Source: Inquilinus sp052113205 (GTDB lineage Bacteria > Pseudomonadota > Alphaproteobacteria > DSM-16000 > Inquilinaceae). From it: a DNA stretch of 64,000 bases. How positions within the stretch are numbered: the stretch's first letter is position 1; every line of letters begins with the position of its first letter. The stretch is from assembly GCF_052113205.1 (NCBI RefSeq), contig NZ_JBFRCU010000001.1:124001-188000 (forward strand), written 5' to 3'. The position numbers were made by a program, and so were the translations under genes. A model generated the notes under the pieces. It had not been told where the DNA came from and ran no database searches. It was given only the letters and a program-made list of their open reading frames with translations. This document shows, piece after piece, positions 32,711-45,405 of the stretch.

Positions 32711-33622
32711 TTGGCGCTGCTGGAGAACATGCGGGTCTTCGTGCGCGTGGTCGAGCTGGGCAGCCTGTCGGCCGCCGGCCGGCAGGTGCGCATGTCGCCG
32801 GCCGTGGTCAGCCACCGCATCCAGCAGCTGGAGCAGCATCTCGGCGTCCGCCTGCTGAACCGCACCACCCGCCAGGTGCAGACCACCGAGCACGGCCAGA
32901 CCTTCTACCGCCACTGCCTGGTGGTGCTGGACGCGATGGAGCGGGCCGAGACCAGCGTCGCCACCACCAGCGGCGTGCCGTCCGGCAGCCTGCGGGTGAC
33001 GGCGCCGCTCGGCTTCGGCCGCCGCATCCTGGCGCCGCTGGTGCCGCAGTTCCACGAGCTCTACCCGCGGGTCGAGGTCCGGCTGCGCCTGTCCGACCAC
33101 CTGCTCGACCTGGTCGGCGAGGCGGTGGACCTGGCCATCCGCATGGCGGAAATGCGGGATTCCAGCTTCGTGCTGCGCAAGATCGCCGATTGCCGGCGGG
33201 TGCTGTGCGCGGCGCCGTCCTATCTCGAGGCCCGGGGCCATCCGAAATCGCCGGAGGAGCTGGTGGGCCACAACTGCCTGCTGCTGCGCTTCCCCGGGTC
33301 GCGGCAGTACCAATGGACGCTGGAGGGCAAGGACGGCCCGTCCAAGGTGCCGGTGCGCGGCAGCTTCGACGCCGATGACGGCGACGTGCTGACGCAATGG
33401 GCGGTCGACGGCCGCGGCATCGTCATGAAGCCGGTGTGGGAGGTCGCGGCCCATCTGCGCAGCGGCGCGCTGCAGCTGGTGCTGCCCGATTATCCGCCGG
33501 AGCCGGTGGTGCTGGCGGTGCTGTACCCGCATCGCAGCTTCCTGCCGGCCAAGGTGCGGGTGTTCTCGGATTATCTGGTGGAGCACACGCGGTCGCTGCT
33601 CAGCGCCGACCTCGCGCTCTGA
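32711..33622 (+). CDS. LysR-family transcriptional regulator
   Basis: This 303-aa regulator has an N-terminal helix-turn-helix (FVRVVELGSLSAAGRQVRMS, VVSHRIQQLEQHLGVRLLNR) and the substrate-binding-type effector domain from about residue 90 (GSLRVTAPLGFGRRILAPLV). I use the TTG at 32711 because LLENMRVFVRVVEL is a common family start; an ATG at 32729 is the alternative. It is divergent from puuD, suggesting control of urate oxidation genes. Its 3' end overlaps that of the convergent desulfurase gene by 23 bp. Confidence 0.85.
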   Translation: MALLENMRVFVRVVELGSLSAAGRQVRMSPAVVSHRIQQLEQHLGVRLLNRTTRQVQTTEHGQTFYRHCLVVLDAMERAETSVATTSGVPSGSLRVTAPLGFGRRILAPLVPQFHELYPRVEVRLRLSDHLLDLVGEAVDLAIRMAEMRDSSFVLRKIADCRRVLCAAPSYLEARGHPKSPEELVGHNCLLLRFPGSRQYQWTLEGKDGPSKVPVRGSFDADDGDVLTQWAVDGRGIVMKPVWEVAAHLRSGALQLVLPDYPPEPVVLAVLYPHRSFLPAKVRVFSDYLVEHTRSLLSADLAL

Positions 33623-34733
33623 TCGCTGCGACCAGCCGGGCCGCCGCCTGGTCGATGTCGGCGTCCATGGTGCCGCGGCCGAGGCCGAAGCGCAGGCTGC
33701 CATGGGCCTCGTCCGGCGACAGGCCGATGGCGCGCAGCACATGCGACGGCTCCGGGCTGCCGGTCGAGCAGGCCGAGCCGGTGGACAGCGCCAGCTCCGG
33801 CAGGTCGAGCAGCAGGTCGGCCGCGTCCAGCCCGGGCAGGCTGACATTGAGGCAGCCGGGCAGGCCGTGATCGGGGGAGCCGTTGCGGCGGAGATCCGGC
33901 AGGTCCCGTTGCAGCGCTGCGAACAGCCGCTCCCGCAGGGCGCTGAGGCGCCGCGCATCGGCCGTCCTGCGTTGCCGGGCGATGCGGCAGGCGGCGCCGA
34001 GCCCGACGCAGAGCGCCGTCGGCAGCGTGCCGGCGCGGCGCCCCTGCTGCTGGCCGCCGCCATGGAGGAGCGGCCGCAGCGGCGTGCCCTCGCGCACGAA
34101 CAGCGCGCCGATCCCCATCGGGCCGTACAGCTTGTGGCCGGACAGGCTGAGGAAGGCGAGGTCGAGGGCGCGGACATCGAGTGCGCCGGTCGACAGGATC
34201 TGCACGGCGTCCGTGTGCAGCAGGGCCCCGGCTTCGGCGCAGATCCGGGCCGCCTTGGCCAGCGGCTGGATCGTGCCGATCTCGTTGTTGGCCGCCATCA
34301 GCGAGACCAGAGCCGGGCGCCCGGCCAGCAGCGTGCGCAGGGCATCGAGATCGGCGGTGCCGTCCGGCCCGACCGGCAGGGTCGCGGTGCGATGGCCTCG
34401 CGCGGCCAGCTCCGGCAGGCAGGCCAGCACGCTCGGATGCTCGATCGCCGAGGCGACCACCGGCCAGCCCGCGGGCGTGCCGCCCAGCAGCGCCAGGTTG
34501 TTGGCCTCGGTGGCGCCGCCGGTAAACAGGATCTCGCCCGGCCGGGCCCCGACCAGCCCCGCCACCTCGCCCCGCGCCGCATCGATCGCCTCCGCCGCCC
34601 GCCAGCCCGGGCGGTGCCGTGCCGCATGCGGGTTGCCGACCGCCGACGGGTCGAGCCACGGCCGCATCGCGTCCAGCACCTCCGGATCCAGCGGTGTGGA
34701 GGCGAGGTGGTCGAGATAGAGCGGGGCGGTCAT
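33600..34733 (-). CDS. NifS/IscS-type cysteine desulfurase
   Basis: This 377-aa class V PLP enzyme starts YLDHLASTPLDPEVLDAM and has TGGATEANNLALLGG (about residue 72). HTDAVQILSTGALDV (Asp binds PLP, about 173), FLSLSGHKLYGPMG (PLP Lys, about 197) and the active-site Cys loop STGSACSTGSPEPS (about 318) follow. No Isc/Suf scaffold genes are adjacent. Because it lies among xanthine dehydrogenase and purine genes, it may supply sulfur for the sulfido ligand of the molybdenum cofactor with XdhC, as NifS4 does in Rhodobacter capsulatus; that assignment is inference. Confidence 0.85.
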   Translation of the reverse strand: MTAPLYLDHLASTPLDPEVLDAMRPWLDPSAVGNPHAARHRPGWRAAEAIDAARGEVAGLVGARPGEILFTGGATEANNLALLGGTPAGWPVVASAIEHPSVLACLPELAARGHRTATLPVGPDGTADLDALRTLLAGRPALVSLMAANNEIGTIQPLAKAARICAEAGALLHTDAVQILSTGALDVRALDLAFLSLSGHKLYGPMGIGALFVREGTPLRPLLHGGGQQQGRRAGTLPTALCVGLGAACRIARQRRTADARRLSALRERLFAALQRDLPDLRRNGSPDHGLPGCLNVSLPGLDAADLLLDLPELALSTGSACSTGSPEPSHVLRAIGLSPDEAHGSLRFGLGRGTMDADIDQAAARLVAAIRARGRR

Positions 34734-34889
34734 GGCGGCACCCCGATTCCGCCTTTGGTACAGCCGCTTCGGATCGCGCTGTAGCCTGTGCGCACGGCGC
34801 GGCCGCTGTACAATAGAGTCCCCCCTCCCCGCGAGGGGTCACGGTATTCGCACATCGATCGGCGACACCGGCGGCGGGCATACGAACCG

Positions 34890-35095
34890 ATTGCCTCTCC
34901 CGCTTGCGGGAGAGGTCGGACATCCGAAGGATGTCCGGGTGAGGGGATAGCGGCCTCGCCGAAAGCACAGCTTTTCGGCGGGCAAGCGTATGACCCGTCC
35001 CTGTCCTGAAACGCTGGCCCTGGTGTCGCAGCCGAGCCGCCCTCACCCGGTCTCGCTGCGCGAGCCCGACCTCTCCCGCAAGCGGGAGAGGCAAA
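34890..35095. repeat. Palindromic repeat, family A, copy 3 (long form)
   Basis: This copy is collinear with that at 10955-11160, including the inner sequence GATAGCGGCCTCGCCGAAAG. The 486-bp gap 34734-35219 contains this element, a family F hairpin and short unassigned flanks; no gene is seen. It separates the desulfurase promoter from the 3' end of the transporter operon. Confidence 0.85.
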
Positions 35096-35177
35096 TGGAT
35101 AACGCCCGGTGATCTGTAAATCCGATAGCCGCGAGGGGAGGGAGGACTCAAAGGGGGTGCGCATCGGCCATAGACCG

Positions 35178-35206
35178 TGTTGGGTTCGCTCATCGCGAAC
35201 CCAACC
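35178..35206. repeat. Palindromic repeat, family F, copy 1
   Basis: TGTTGGGTTCGC and GCGAACCCAAC form a hairpin directly after the substrate-binding-protein gene stop (minus strand), where it could act as transcript 3' end. A second copy lies at 50602-50630, and half a copy is near 50661. Confidence 0.7.
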
Positions 35207-35219
35207 TACGGGCTGCGGC

Positions 35220-36299
35220 TTACGCTTCGACTCCCTCGACATACCAGTCCATCTTGGCGATCTCATCGTCGCTGAGGGACTTGCCCTCGGGCACGACCAG
35301 CTCGCCCTTCTGGTTCTTGATCGGGCCGGCGAAGGGGTCGAGCGTGCCGGCGATGATGTCGGCCTTGGTCTTCTCCGCCGCGGCCACGACCTCGGCCGGG
35401 ATCGCCTCGTTGTAGGGCGCCAGCGTGACCATGCCGTGCTTGAAGCCCCACCAGATGCTGGAGGTCTTCCAGCTGCCGTCGAGCACGGCCTGCACCCGCT
35501 CGACATAATACGGGCCCCAGTTGTCGACGATCGAGGTCAGCTGCGCCTTGGGCGCGAAGTTGCGCATGTCCGACGCCTGGCCGAAGCCATGGATGCCGCG
35601 GGCCTCGGCGACCTGGATCGCGGCCGGGCTGTCGGTGTGCTGGCACAGGATGTCGGCGCCGCCGTCGATCAGCGCCTTGGCGCCGTCGCTCTCCTTGCCC
35701 GGGTCGTACCAGCTGTTGACCCAGATCACCTTCACCTTCATGTCCGGCCGGATCTTCCGCGCCGCCAGGGTGTAGGCGTTGATGCCCATCACCACCTCGG
35801 GGATCGGCACCGAGCCGATATAGCCGGTGACGCCGGTCTTGGTCATATGGCCGGCGATGGTACCGCACACCGCGCGTCCCTCATGGAAGCGGGCGTTGTA
35901 GGTGCTGACATTCGGCGCGGTCTGATAGCCGGTGGCGTGCTCGAACTTCACCTTCGGCAGCGACTTGGCGGCCCGGATCGTCGGGTTCATGTAGCCGAAC
36001 GACGTGGTGAAGATCAGTTCGTTGCCGGCCTGGGCCAGCTGGCGCAGAACGCGCTCGGCGTCCGGGCCCTCCGGCACGCTCTCGACATAGCTGGTCTTCA
36101 CCTTGTCGCCGAACTTCGCGTCGATCTCACGGCGGGCGACGTCGTGGCCATGGGTCCAGCCATAGTCGCCGACCGGGCCGATATAGATGAAGCCGACCTT
36201 CAGCGGCTCCGCCGCCCAGATCCGGCCAGGCAGGACCGTCGTCGCCAGGGTGGCCGCGGAGCCCGCCAGCACCGTCCGGCGGGAGAAGCGCATCGACAT
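35220..36299 (-). CDS. BMP-family nucleoside/nucleobase ABC transporter substrate-binding protein
   Basis: This 359-aa periplasmic protein has a twin-arginine signal (MRFSRRTVLAGSAATLATTV) and a BMP/Med domain with LKVGFIYIGPVGDYGWTHGH and later AVCGTIAGHMTKTGVTGYIG. BMP-family receptors bind purine nucleosides or related nucleobases. AAGGAGG is 5 bp before the ATG at 36299. It is first in an operon with two permeases and a double ATPase, although here those genes lie further downstream on the minus strand in the order ATPase, permease, permease, receptor by position. Context points to purine uptake. Confidence 0.88.
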   Translation of the reverse strand: MSMRFSRRTVLAGSAATLATTVLPGRIWAAEPLKVGFIYIGPVGDYGWTHGHDVARREIDAKFGDKVKTSYVESVPEGPDAERVLRQLAQAGNELIFTTSFGYMNPTIRAAKSLPKVKFEHATGYQTAPNVSTYNARFHEGRAVCGTIAGHMTKTGVTGYIGSVPIPEVVMGINAYTLAARKIRPDMKVKVIWVNSWYDPGKESDGAKALIDGGADILCQHTDSPAAIQVAEARGIHGFGQASDMRNFAPKAQLTSIVDNWGPYYVERVQAVLDGSWKTSSIWWGFKHGMVTLAPYNEAIPAEVVAAAEKTKADIIAGTLDPFAGPIKNQKGELVVPEGKSLSDDEIAKMDWYVEGVEA

Positions 36300-36378
36300 G
36301 AAGACCTCCTTGTTGTGATTCATCGGATGATAGCGATCCGTGATTGGAAGCGCGATTGGGATCGCGCTCCTGGTCAGC

Positions 36379-37302
36379 CTAGATGGACGGCCGGAACGGC
36401 TTGCCCAGCGCCGCCGGCGCCTGCAGCCGGCCGCGCCACGGCCCGGCGGCGATGATCACCAGCACCGCGATGGTGGCGAGGTAGGGCAGCATGGTGAAGA
36501 CCTGCGGCGGCACCTCGATGCCGGCGATGCCCTGGGCGTGCAGCTGCAGGATGGTGACGCCGCCGAACAGATAGGCGCCCAGCAGCACCCGCCACGGCCG
36601 CCACGACCCGAACACCACCAGCGCCAGCGCGATCCAGCCGCGGCCGGCGGTCATGCCCTCGATCCACAGCGGGGTGTAGGACAGCGACAGGAAGGCGCCG
36701 GCCAGCCCGGCCATGGCGCCGCCGAACAGGCAGGCCAGGTAGCGCACCAGCTGCACCGGGTGCCCGATCGAATGCGCCGATTCCGCGGATTCCCCGACCG
36801 CGCGCAGCACCAGCCCGGCGCGGCTGCGCTTCAGGAACCACGCGACCCCGAAGGTCATGGCGACGGACAGGTAGACCAGCGCGTCCTGGCCGAACAGCAG
36901 CGGCCCGACCACCGGCAGGCCGGTCAGCACCGGCAGCGACAGCTTCGGCAGCGGCGCGATCGGGTGGCCGACGAAGCCGGACCCGAGCAGGGCGCTCAGG
37001 CCGACGCCGAAGATGGTCAGGGCCAGGCCGGTGGCGACCTGGTTGGCCATCAGCGTCAGGGTCAGCACGGCGAAGATCAGCGACATCGCCGCGCCGGCCA
37101 GGGCAGCGGCCAGGATGCCCAGCGCCGGCTGGCCGGTGGTGAAGGTCACGGCGAAGCCGGTGACCGCGCCGATCAGCATCATGCCCTCGACGCCGAGGTT
37201 GAGGACTCCGGAGCGCTCGACCACCAGCTCGCCCAGCGCGGCAAGCAGCAGGGGGGTTGCGGCGGTGATCACCGTCGCCGCGATCAGGACCAGGATATCC
37301 AT
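36379..37302 (-). CDS. Nucleoside-type ABC transporter permease (second permease)
   Basis: This 307-aa inner-membrane protein belongs to the BPD_transp_2 family and has about eight hydrophobic helices. The diagnostic block LAALGELVVERSGVLNLGVE is at about residues 18-38, and RAVGESAESAHSIG near 190 marks the coupling loop. The start at 37302 overlaps the stop of the preceding permease by one base (TGATG). It pairs with that permease to form the channel. Confidence 0.9.
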   Translation of the reverse strand: MDILVLIAATVITAATPLLLAALGELVVERSGVLNLGVEGMMLIGAVTGFAVTFTTGQPALGILAAALAGAAMSLIFAVLTLTLMANQVATGLALTIFGVGLSALLGSGFVGHPIAPLPKLSLPVLTGLPVVGPLLFGQDALVYLSVAMTFGVAWFLKRSRAGLVLRAVGESAESAHSIGHPVQLVRYLACLFGGAMAGLAGAFLSLSYTPLWIEGMTAGRGWIALALVVFGSWRPWRVLLGAYLFGGVTILQLHAQGIAGIEVPPQVFTMLPYLATIAVLVIIAAGPWRGRLQAPAALGKPFRPSI

Positions 37303-38388
37303 CACGACACCGCCATGGGATTGGACACAGGCTTGGCCTGGCTGGAGGCCCAGCGCAGGCGGTAGCGGACCAGCACGTCGGCGGCCAGCAGGTAGAACAG
37401 CAGCATGCCCTGGAACACGCCGGTCGCCGCGGTCGGCAGCCCGGCCGAAACCTGCGCGTTCTCGCCGCCGATATAGGACAGGGCCATGACCAGCCCGGCG
37501 GCGACGATGCCGATCGGGTGCAGCCGGCCGAGGAAGGCGACGATGATGCCGGTGAAGCCGTAGCCCGGGGTCAGCTGCGGGATCAGCTGGCCGATCGGGC
37601 CGGCGGCCTCGAAGGTGCCGGCCAGCCCGGCCAGGGCGCCGGACAGCAGCAGGGCGAACCAGGTCACGCGCTTGCGGCTGAAGCCGGCGAAGCGGGCCGC
37701 GGCCGGGGCCTGGCCGACCACCCGGATCTGGAAGCCGAACACGGTGCGGCCCATCAGGAACCAGGCGGCGACCGCGACCAGCCCCGCCACCAGCACGCCG
37801 AGATGCAGCCGGGTGCCCTCGACCAGGATCGGCAGCACGGCGCTGTCGGTGAACATCCGGGTCTGCGGGAAGTTGTAGCCCTCCGGATCCTTCCAGGGGC
37901 CGAACACCAGGATCCCCAGCGCCAGCGAGGCGACATAGGTCAGCATCAGGCTGGTCAGGATCTCGCTGACGTCGAAGCGGGTCTTCAGCAAGGCCGGGAT
38001 CGCGGCATAGGCCATGCCGCCCAGGGCGCCGGCGACGCACATCGCCGGCAGGATCCACCAGCCCTCCTCGCCCCAGAAGCCGAGCGCGACGGCGCCGGCG
38101 GCGATGGCGCCCATGATCAGCTGGCCCTCGGCGCCGATGTTCCAGACATTGGCGCGGAAGCCGATGCCGAGCCCGATGGCGATCAGGATCAGCGGCGCCG
38201 CCTTCACCCCCAGCTCGGTCCAGCCGTAGAAGCTCTCGACCGGCGCGATCAGGAACTGGTACAGCGTCTCGGCCGGGTCCAGGCCGAGGGCCAGGAACAG
38301 CAGGTAGCCGCTGGCGATGGTCAGGGCGATGGCGATCAGCGGCGTCAGCCAGACCATGGCGCGGGACGGTTCGCGGCGGGGCTCTATC

Positions 38389-38399
<11 letters not shown>
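37302..38399 (-). CDS. Nucleoside-type ABC transporter permease (first permease)
   Basis: This 365-aa BPD_transp_2 permease has a cytoplasmic basic N terminus (MSLRIEPRREPSRAMVWLTP) and around ten helices. The conserved segment GFRANVWNIGAEGQLIMGAI is at about residue 80, and RVVGQAPAAARFAGFSRKRV, the ATPase-coupling loop, at about 225. It overlaps the ATPase gene by 11 bp upstream and the second permease by one base downstream, so translation is coupled. Confidence 0.9.
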
Positions 38400-39960
<1,561 letters not shown>

Positions 39961-40825
39961 GCAGCCTCCTGTTCTGGAGCCGCCCCCGGCGCCGGTTTGT
40001 CGGCGGGGGCGGACACGTCCTTAGCCTTGGCGAAGGCGATGAGCAATTCCGCCGCGACCATGGCGGCGATGACGGGCGGGCGCTTGTCCCGCCCGAGACC
40101 CGCCCCGATCGGGCAGGTCAGCGATTCCGTGCGCCGCGGGTCGTTGCCGCGGGCCCGGAACCAGCGCTCGAAGCGCTCGCGCTTGGTGGTGGATCCGATC
40201 AGCCCGACATAGGCGGCGTCGCCGCGCCGCAGGGCCGCCTCGGTGACCTCGAAATCCATGGCGTGGCTATGGGTCATCACCAGATAGGCGGCGCCGGGCG
40301 GAGCCTCGGCGACCACGTCGGTCGGGGTCAGCGTCAGCCGCCGGGTGATGCCCTGCGGGATGTCGGCCGGGAACTCGTCGGCCCGGCCGTCGACCCACTG
40401 GATCCGCACCGGCAGCGGCGCCAGGGCCCGGGCCAGCGCCTTGCCCACATGGCCGGCGCCGAAGATAAGGACGCCCGGCCGGCACGCGGCCTCCGCCGCC
40501 TCCTCGGCCTCGATCCGGGCCAGGGTGGCACCGTCGGCCAGCTCCAGCTCGATCACCACGAAACCGCCGCAGCACTGGCCGATGGCCGGGCCGAGCGGGA
40601 TCTCGACCCGCTGCGACCGCTCCTTGGCGATGATCTGCGCCCGGGCGGCGGCGATCGCATCCCACTCCATCCGCCCGCCGCCGATGGTGCCGCGGGCGGC
40701 GGTCGCGGTGACCAGCATGTGCACCCCGGCCTCGCGCGGGGTCGAGCCGCGAGCCTCCGCCAGCGTCACCAGCACCGCCGGCTCGCCATCGCCGAGCCAC
40801 AGCCGCAGGGTCGGGGCGAGGGGGG

Positions 40826-43172
40826 TCATTCCGTCCCTCCCGCCGCCCTGACCCGCTCCACCGCGTCCAGCACCTTCTCCGGCGTCGCCGGCGGGTCCAG
40901 GCGGGGGCAGACCTTGTGGTCGGCGACGCTGGCCACCGCGTCCGAGATCGCGTGCAGCACCGAGACGCCGAGCATCAGCGGCGGCTCGCCCACCGCCTTG
41001 GAGCGGTAGATCGTGTCCTCGTGGTTCCGGGTGTCGGCCAGCCGGACGTTGAAGATCTTCGGCCGGTCGCTCGCCACCGGGATCTTGTAGGTCGACGGCG
41101 CATGGGTCCGCAGCCGGCCCTTGGCGTCCCACCACAGCTCCTCCATGGTCAGCCAGCCGGCGCCCTGGACGAAGCCGCCCTCGACCTGGCCGCGGTCGAT
41201 CGCCGGGTTCAGCGACTGGCCGCAATCGTGCAGGATGTCGACGCGGTCCAGCCGGTACTCGCCGGTCAGGGTGTCGACCGTGACCTCGCTGACCGCCGCC
41301 CCATAGGCGAAGTAGTAGAACGGCCGGCCGCGGCCGGCGGCGCGGTCCCAATGGATCTTCGGCGTCTTGTAGAAGCCGGCGGCGGACAGCTGCACCCGGC
41401 CGAAATAGGCGGCGCGCACCAGCTCCGCGAATGGCACCTCCTGGTCGCCGATCTGCACGACGTTGCGGCGGAACACGACCTGGTCCGGCTTCACCTGCCA
41501 GCGCTCGGCGGCGAAGGCGATCAGCCGCTCCTTGATCATCCGCGCCCCGGCCTGGGCCGCCATGCCGTTCAGGTCGGCGCCGGAGGAGGCGGCGGTGGCC
41601 GAGGTGTTCGGAACCTTGCCGGTGGTGGTGGCGGTGATGTGGACCCGGCCGATATCGACCTGGAACTCCTCGGCCACGACCTGGGCGACCTTGACGTACA
41701 GGCCCTGGCCCATCTCGGTGCCGCCATGGTTCAGGTGGATCGACCCGTCCTTGTAGACATGCACCAGCGCGCCGGCCTGGTTGTAGGCCGAGAAGGTGAA
41801 GGAGATGCCGAACTTCACCGGCGTCAGCGCCAGGCCGCGTTTGAGCCAGCGGCTGGTCTTGTTCCAGGCGCGGATCTCGGTGCGCCGGGCCTGGTAGTCG
41901 CTGTCGCGCTCCAGCTCCGCCACCAGCTCCGGCGCGATGTTGTCCTCGACCGTCTGGTGGTACGGCGTCACGTTGCGGTCGTCGGTGCCGTAGAAGTTCA
42001 GCTTGCGGATCTCCAGCGGATCCTTGCCCACGGCGAAGGCGATCTCCTCGATCAGCTGCTCGCCCGCCACCACGCCCTGCGGCCCGCCGAAGCCGCGGAA
42101 GGCGGTGTTCGACTGGGTGTTGGTCTTCAAGGGCAGCGAGGCCAGCTGCACCGCCGGATAGTAATAGGCGTTGTCGGCATGGAACAGGGCGCGGTCGGTG
42201 ACCGGGCCGGACAGGTCGGCGGACCAGCCGCAGCGCGCGGCCAGCAGCATCTCGACGCCCTCGATCCGGCCTTCGTCGTCGAAGCCGACCGAATAATCGA
42301 CCTCGAAATCATGGCGCTTGCCGGTGATCACCATGTCGTCGTCGCGGTCCGGCCGCAGCTTTGCGGCGCGGCCGGTGGCCTTGGCCACCAGGGCGGCGGT
42401 GGCGGCGAACAGGTTGCCCTGGGTCTCCTTGCCGCCGAAGCCGCCGCCCATGCGCCGGATCTCGACCGTCACCGCGGCGTCGGGCACGTCCAGCACGGCG
42501 GCGACGATGTGCTGCACCTCGCTCGGATGCTGGGTCGAGGAATGGACGGTGACGTCGCCATCCTCGCCCGGCAGGGCCAGGGCCACCTGGCTCTCCAGGT
42601 AGAAATGCTCCTGCCCGCCGATCCGCATCCGGCCCTCGAGCCGGCGCGGCGCGGCCGCGATCGCCGCCCTGGCGTCGCCGCGCTTCAGCGTCATCGGGCT
42701 GTTCACCAGCGTGCCGGCGGCCTTCGCCGCCTCATAGTCCAGGACCGGCGCCAGCTCCTCATAGTCGATCACGGCCAGCCGGGCGGCGCGGCGGGCCTGG
42801 TCGCGGGTCTCGGCGGCCACGGCGAAGACCGGCTGGCCGATATATTGCACCAGGTCGGTGGCGAAGAGCGGCTCGTCGCCCAGATGGCTGCAGCCGATGT
42901 CGTTCTCGCCGGGGATGTCGCTGGCGGTGAAGATTCGGACCACGCCGGGCGCGGCCCGCACCTTGGCCAGGTCGATCGACCGGATCCGGGCATGCGCCTT
43001 CTCGCTCAGCCCCAGGCAGACATGCAGCAGGCCCGCCGGCTCCGCGATGTCGTCGATATAGACGGCCTCGCCGCTGACATGCTTGTGGGCGCTGTCATGC
43101 CGGCGCGGGTCGTGCACCGCGCCGTCGATGCGGTCGGCCGCCGGCTGGGCTTTGGCCTGGGAGAGGGTCGTG

Positions 43173-43180
<8 letters not shown>
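40826..43180 (-). CDS. xdhB: Xanthine dehydrogenase, molybdenum-binding subunit
   Basis: This 784-aa large subunit carries the Moco and oxidises hypoxanthine and xanthine to urate. It begins with AVHDPRRHDSAHKHVSGEAV and YIDDIAEPAGLLHVCLGLSE. It includes RMGGGFGGKETQGN (about residue 243), FRGFGGPQGVVAGEQL (about 355) and GGTEMGQGLYVKVAQV, and the C-terminal KAVGEPPLMLGVSVLHAI contains the active-site Glu region. The start at 43180 (MPDTTLSQAK) is within 8 bp overlap of the xdhA stop. Length matches bacterial XdhB (about 770-800 aa). Confidence 0.94.
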
Positions 43181-44663
<1,483 letters not shown>

Positions 44664-44680
44664 GGTCGGTTCTCTTCTCA

Positions 44681-44768
44681 CCGTCATTGCGAGCGCAGCG
44701 AAGCAATCCAGGGCCGCAAGAGCGGAGGCATGGATTGCTTCGTCGGCTTCGCCTCCTCGCAATGACGG
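44681..44768. repeat. Palindromic repeat, family E, copy 2, between uraH and xdhA
   Basis: GTCATTGCGAGCGCAGCGAA at the left and GAAGCAATCCATG/CATGGATTGCTTC inner arms. It is an inverted version of the copy at 24810-24899. Confidence 0.85.
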
Positions 44769-44790
44769 AAGGGCATGAAAATCTCCCGGC

Positions 44791-45168
44791 TCAGCTGCCG
44801 CGATAGGTGGAGTAGGACCAGGGCGAGACCAGCAACGGCACGTGGTAGTGCTGGTCGGCATGGGCGATGCCGAAGCGGATCGGCACCTGGTCCAGGAAGG
44901 GCGGGTCGGGCAGCACAACGCCGGCGGTGCTGAAATAGGCGCCGGTGGCGAAGACCAGCTCATAGGTGCCGGGGCGGAAGGCGTCGCCGGCCAGCAGCGG
45001 CGCGTCGCAGCGGCCATCGGTGTTGGTCCGGGTCTCGACCACGAGCGTACGGCGGTCGCCGTCGAGGCGATACAGCGCCACGCCGATGCCCATGCCCGGC
45101 CGGCCATGCGCCGTGTCGAGCACATGGGTGGTCAGTCGTCCCTGGTGGGATGCCGTCTGTTCGGCCAT
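44791..45168 (-). CDS. uraH: 5-Hydroxyisourate hydrolase
   Basis: This 125-aa transthyretin-like enzyme opens 5-hydroxyisourate to OHCU. Diagnostic features are the N-terminal LTTHVLDTAHGRPGMGIGV (active-site His), ETRTNTDGRCDAPLL (Arg) and the invariant C terminus YHVPLLVSPWSYSTYRGS. The start at 45168 gives a family-length protein; the extra 21 codons up to 45231 have no match. It is upstream of xdhA on the same strand, separated by a repeat, and divergent from puuE. Confidence 0.95.
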   Translation of the reverse strand: MAEQTASHQGRLTTHVLDTAHGRPGMGIGVALYRLDGDRRTLVVETRTNTDGRCDAPLLAGDAFRPGTYELVFATGAYFSTAGVVLPDPPFLDQVPIRFGIAHADQHYHVPLLVSPWSYSTYRGS

Positions 45169-45405
45169 CCTGCCTCTCCGTGTCTGCCGGCGCCTTGGCG
45201 GTCCCTGGCGGTCCGTCCTGCCGCCGGGCATTATCGCCCTGTCCGGCCTGACGTGCTTGTCGTTTTGTTGCGATTGTCATGTTTCACCCCGCCTGACCGT
45301 TGCTCAACGGCGGTTCGGCGGAAAGACTTTCAACGCAAAAGCGAAAGTGGACGCGGCCTGGGCCGCTATCCTGTGCTTGGGATCACGCGTGCGAGGGGAG
45401 GATCG

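Noticed and set aside
31031..34177. A 1048-codon minus-strand open frame across puuD, lysR and repeats
   Set aside because: It crosses the LysR gene antisense, palindromic repeats and puuD in the wrong frame, and it matches no family. The genes it overlaps have diagnostic motifs.
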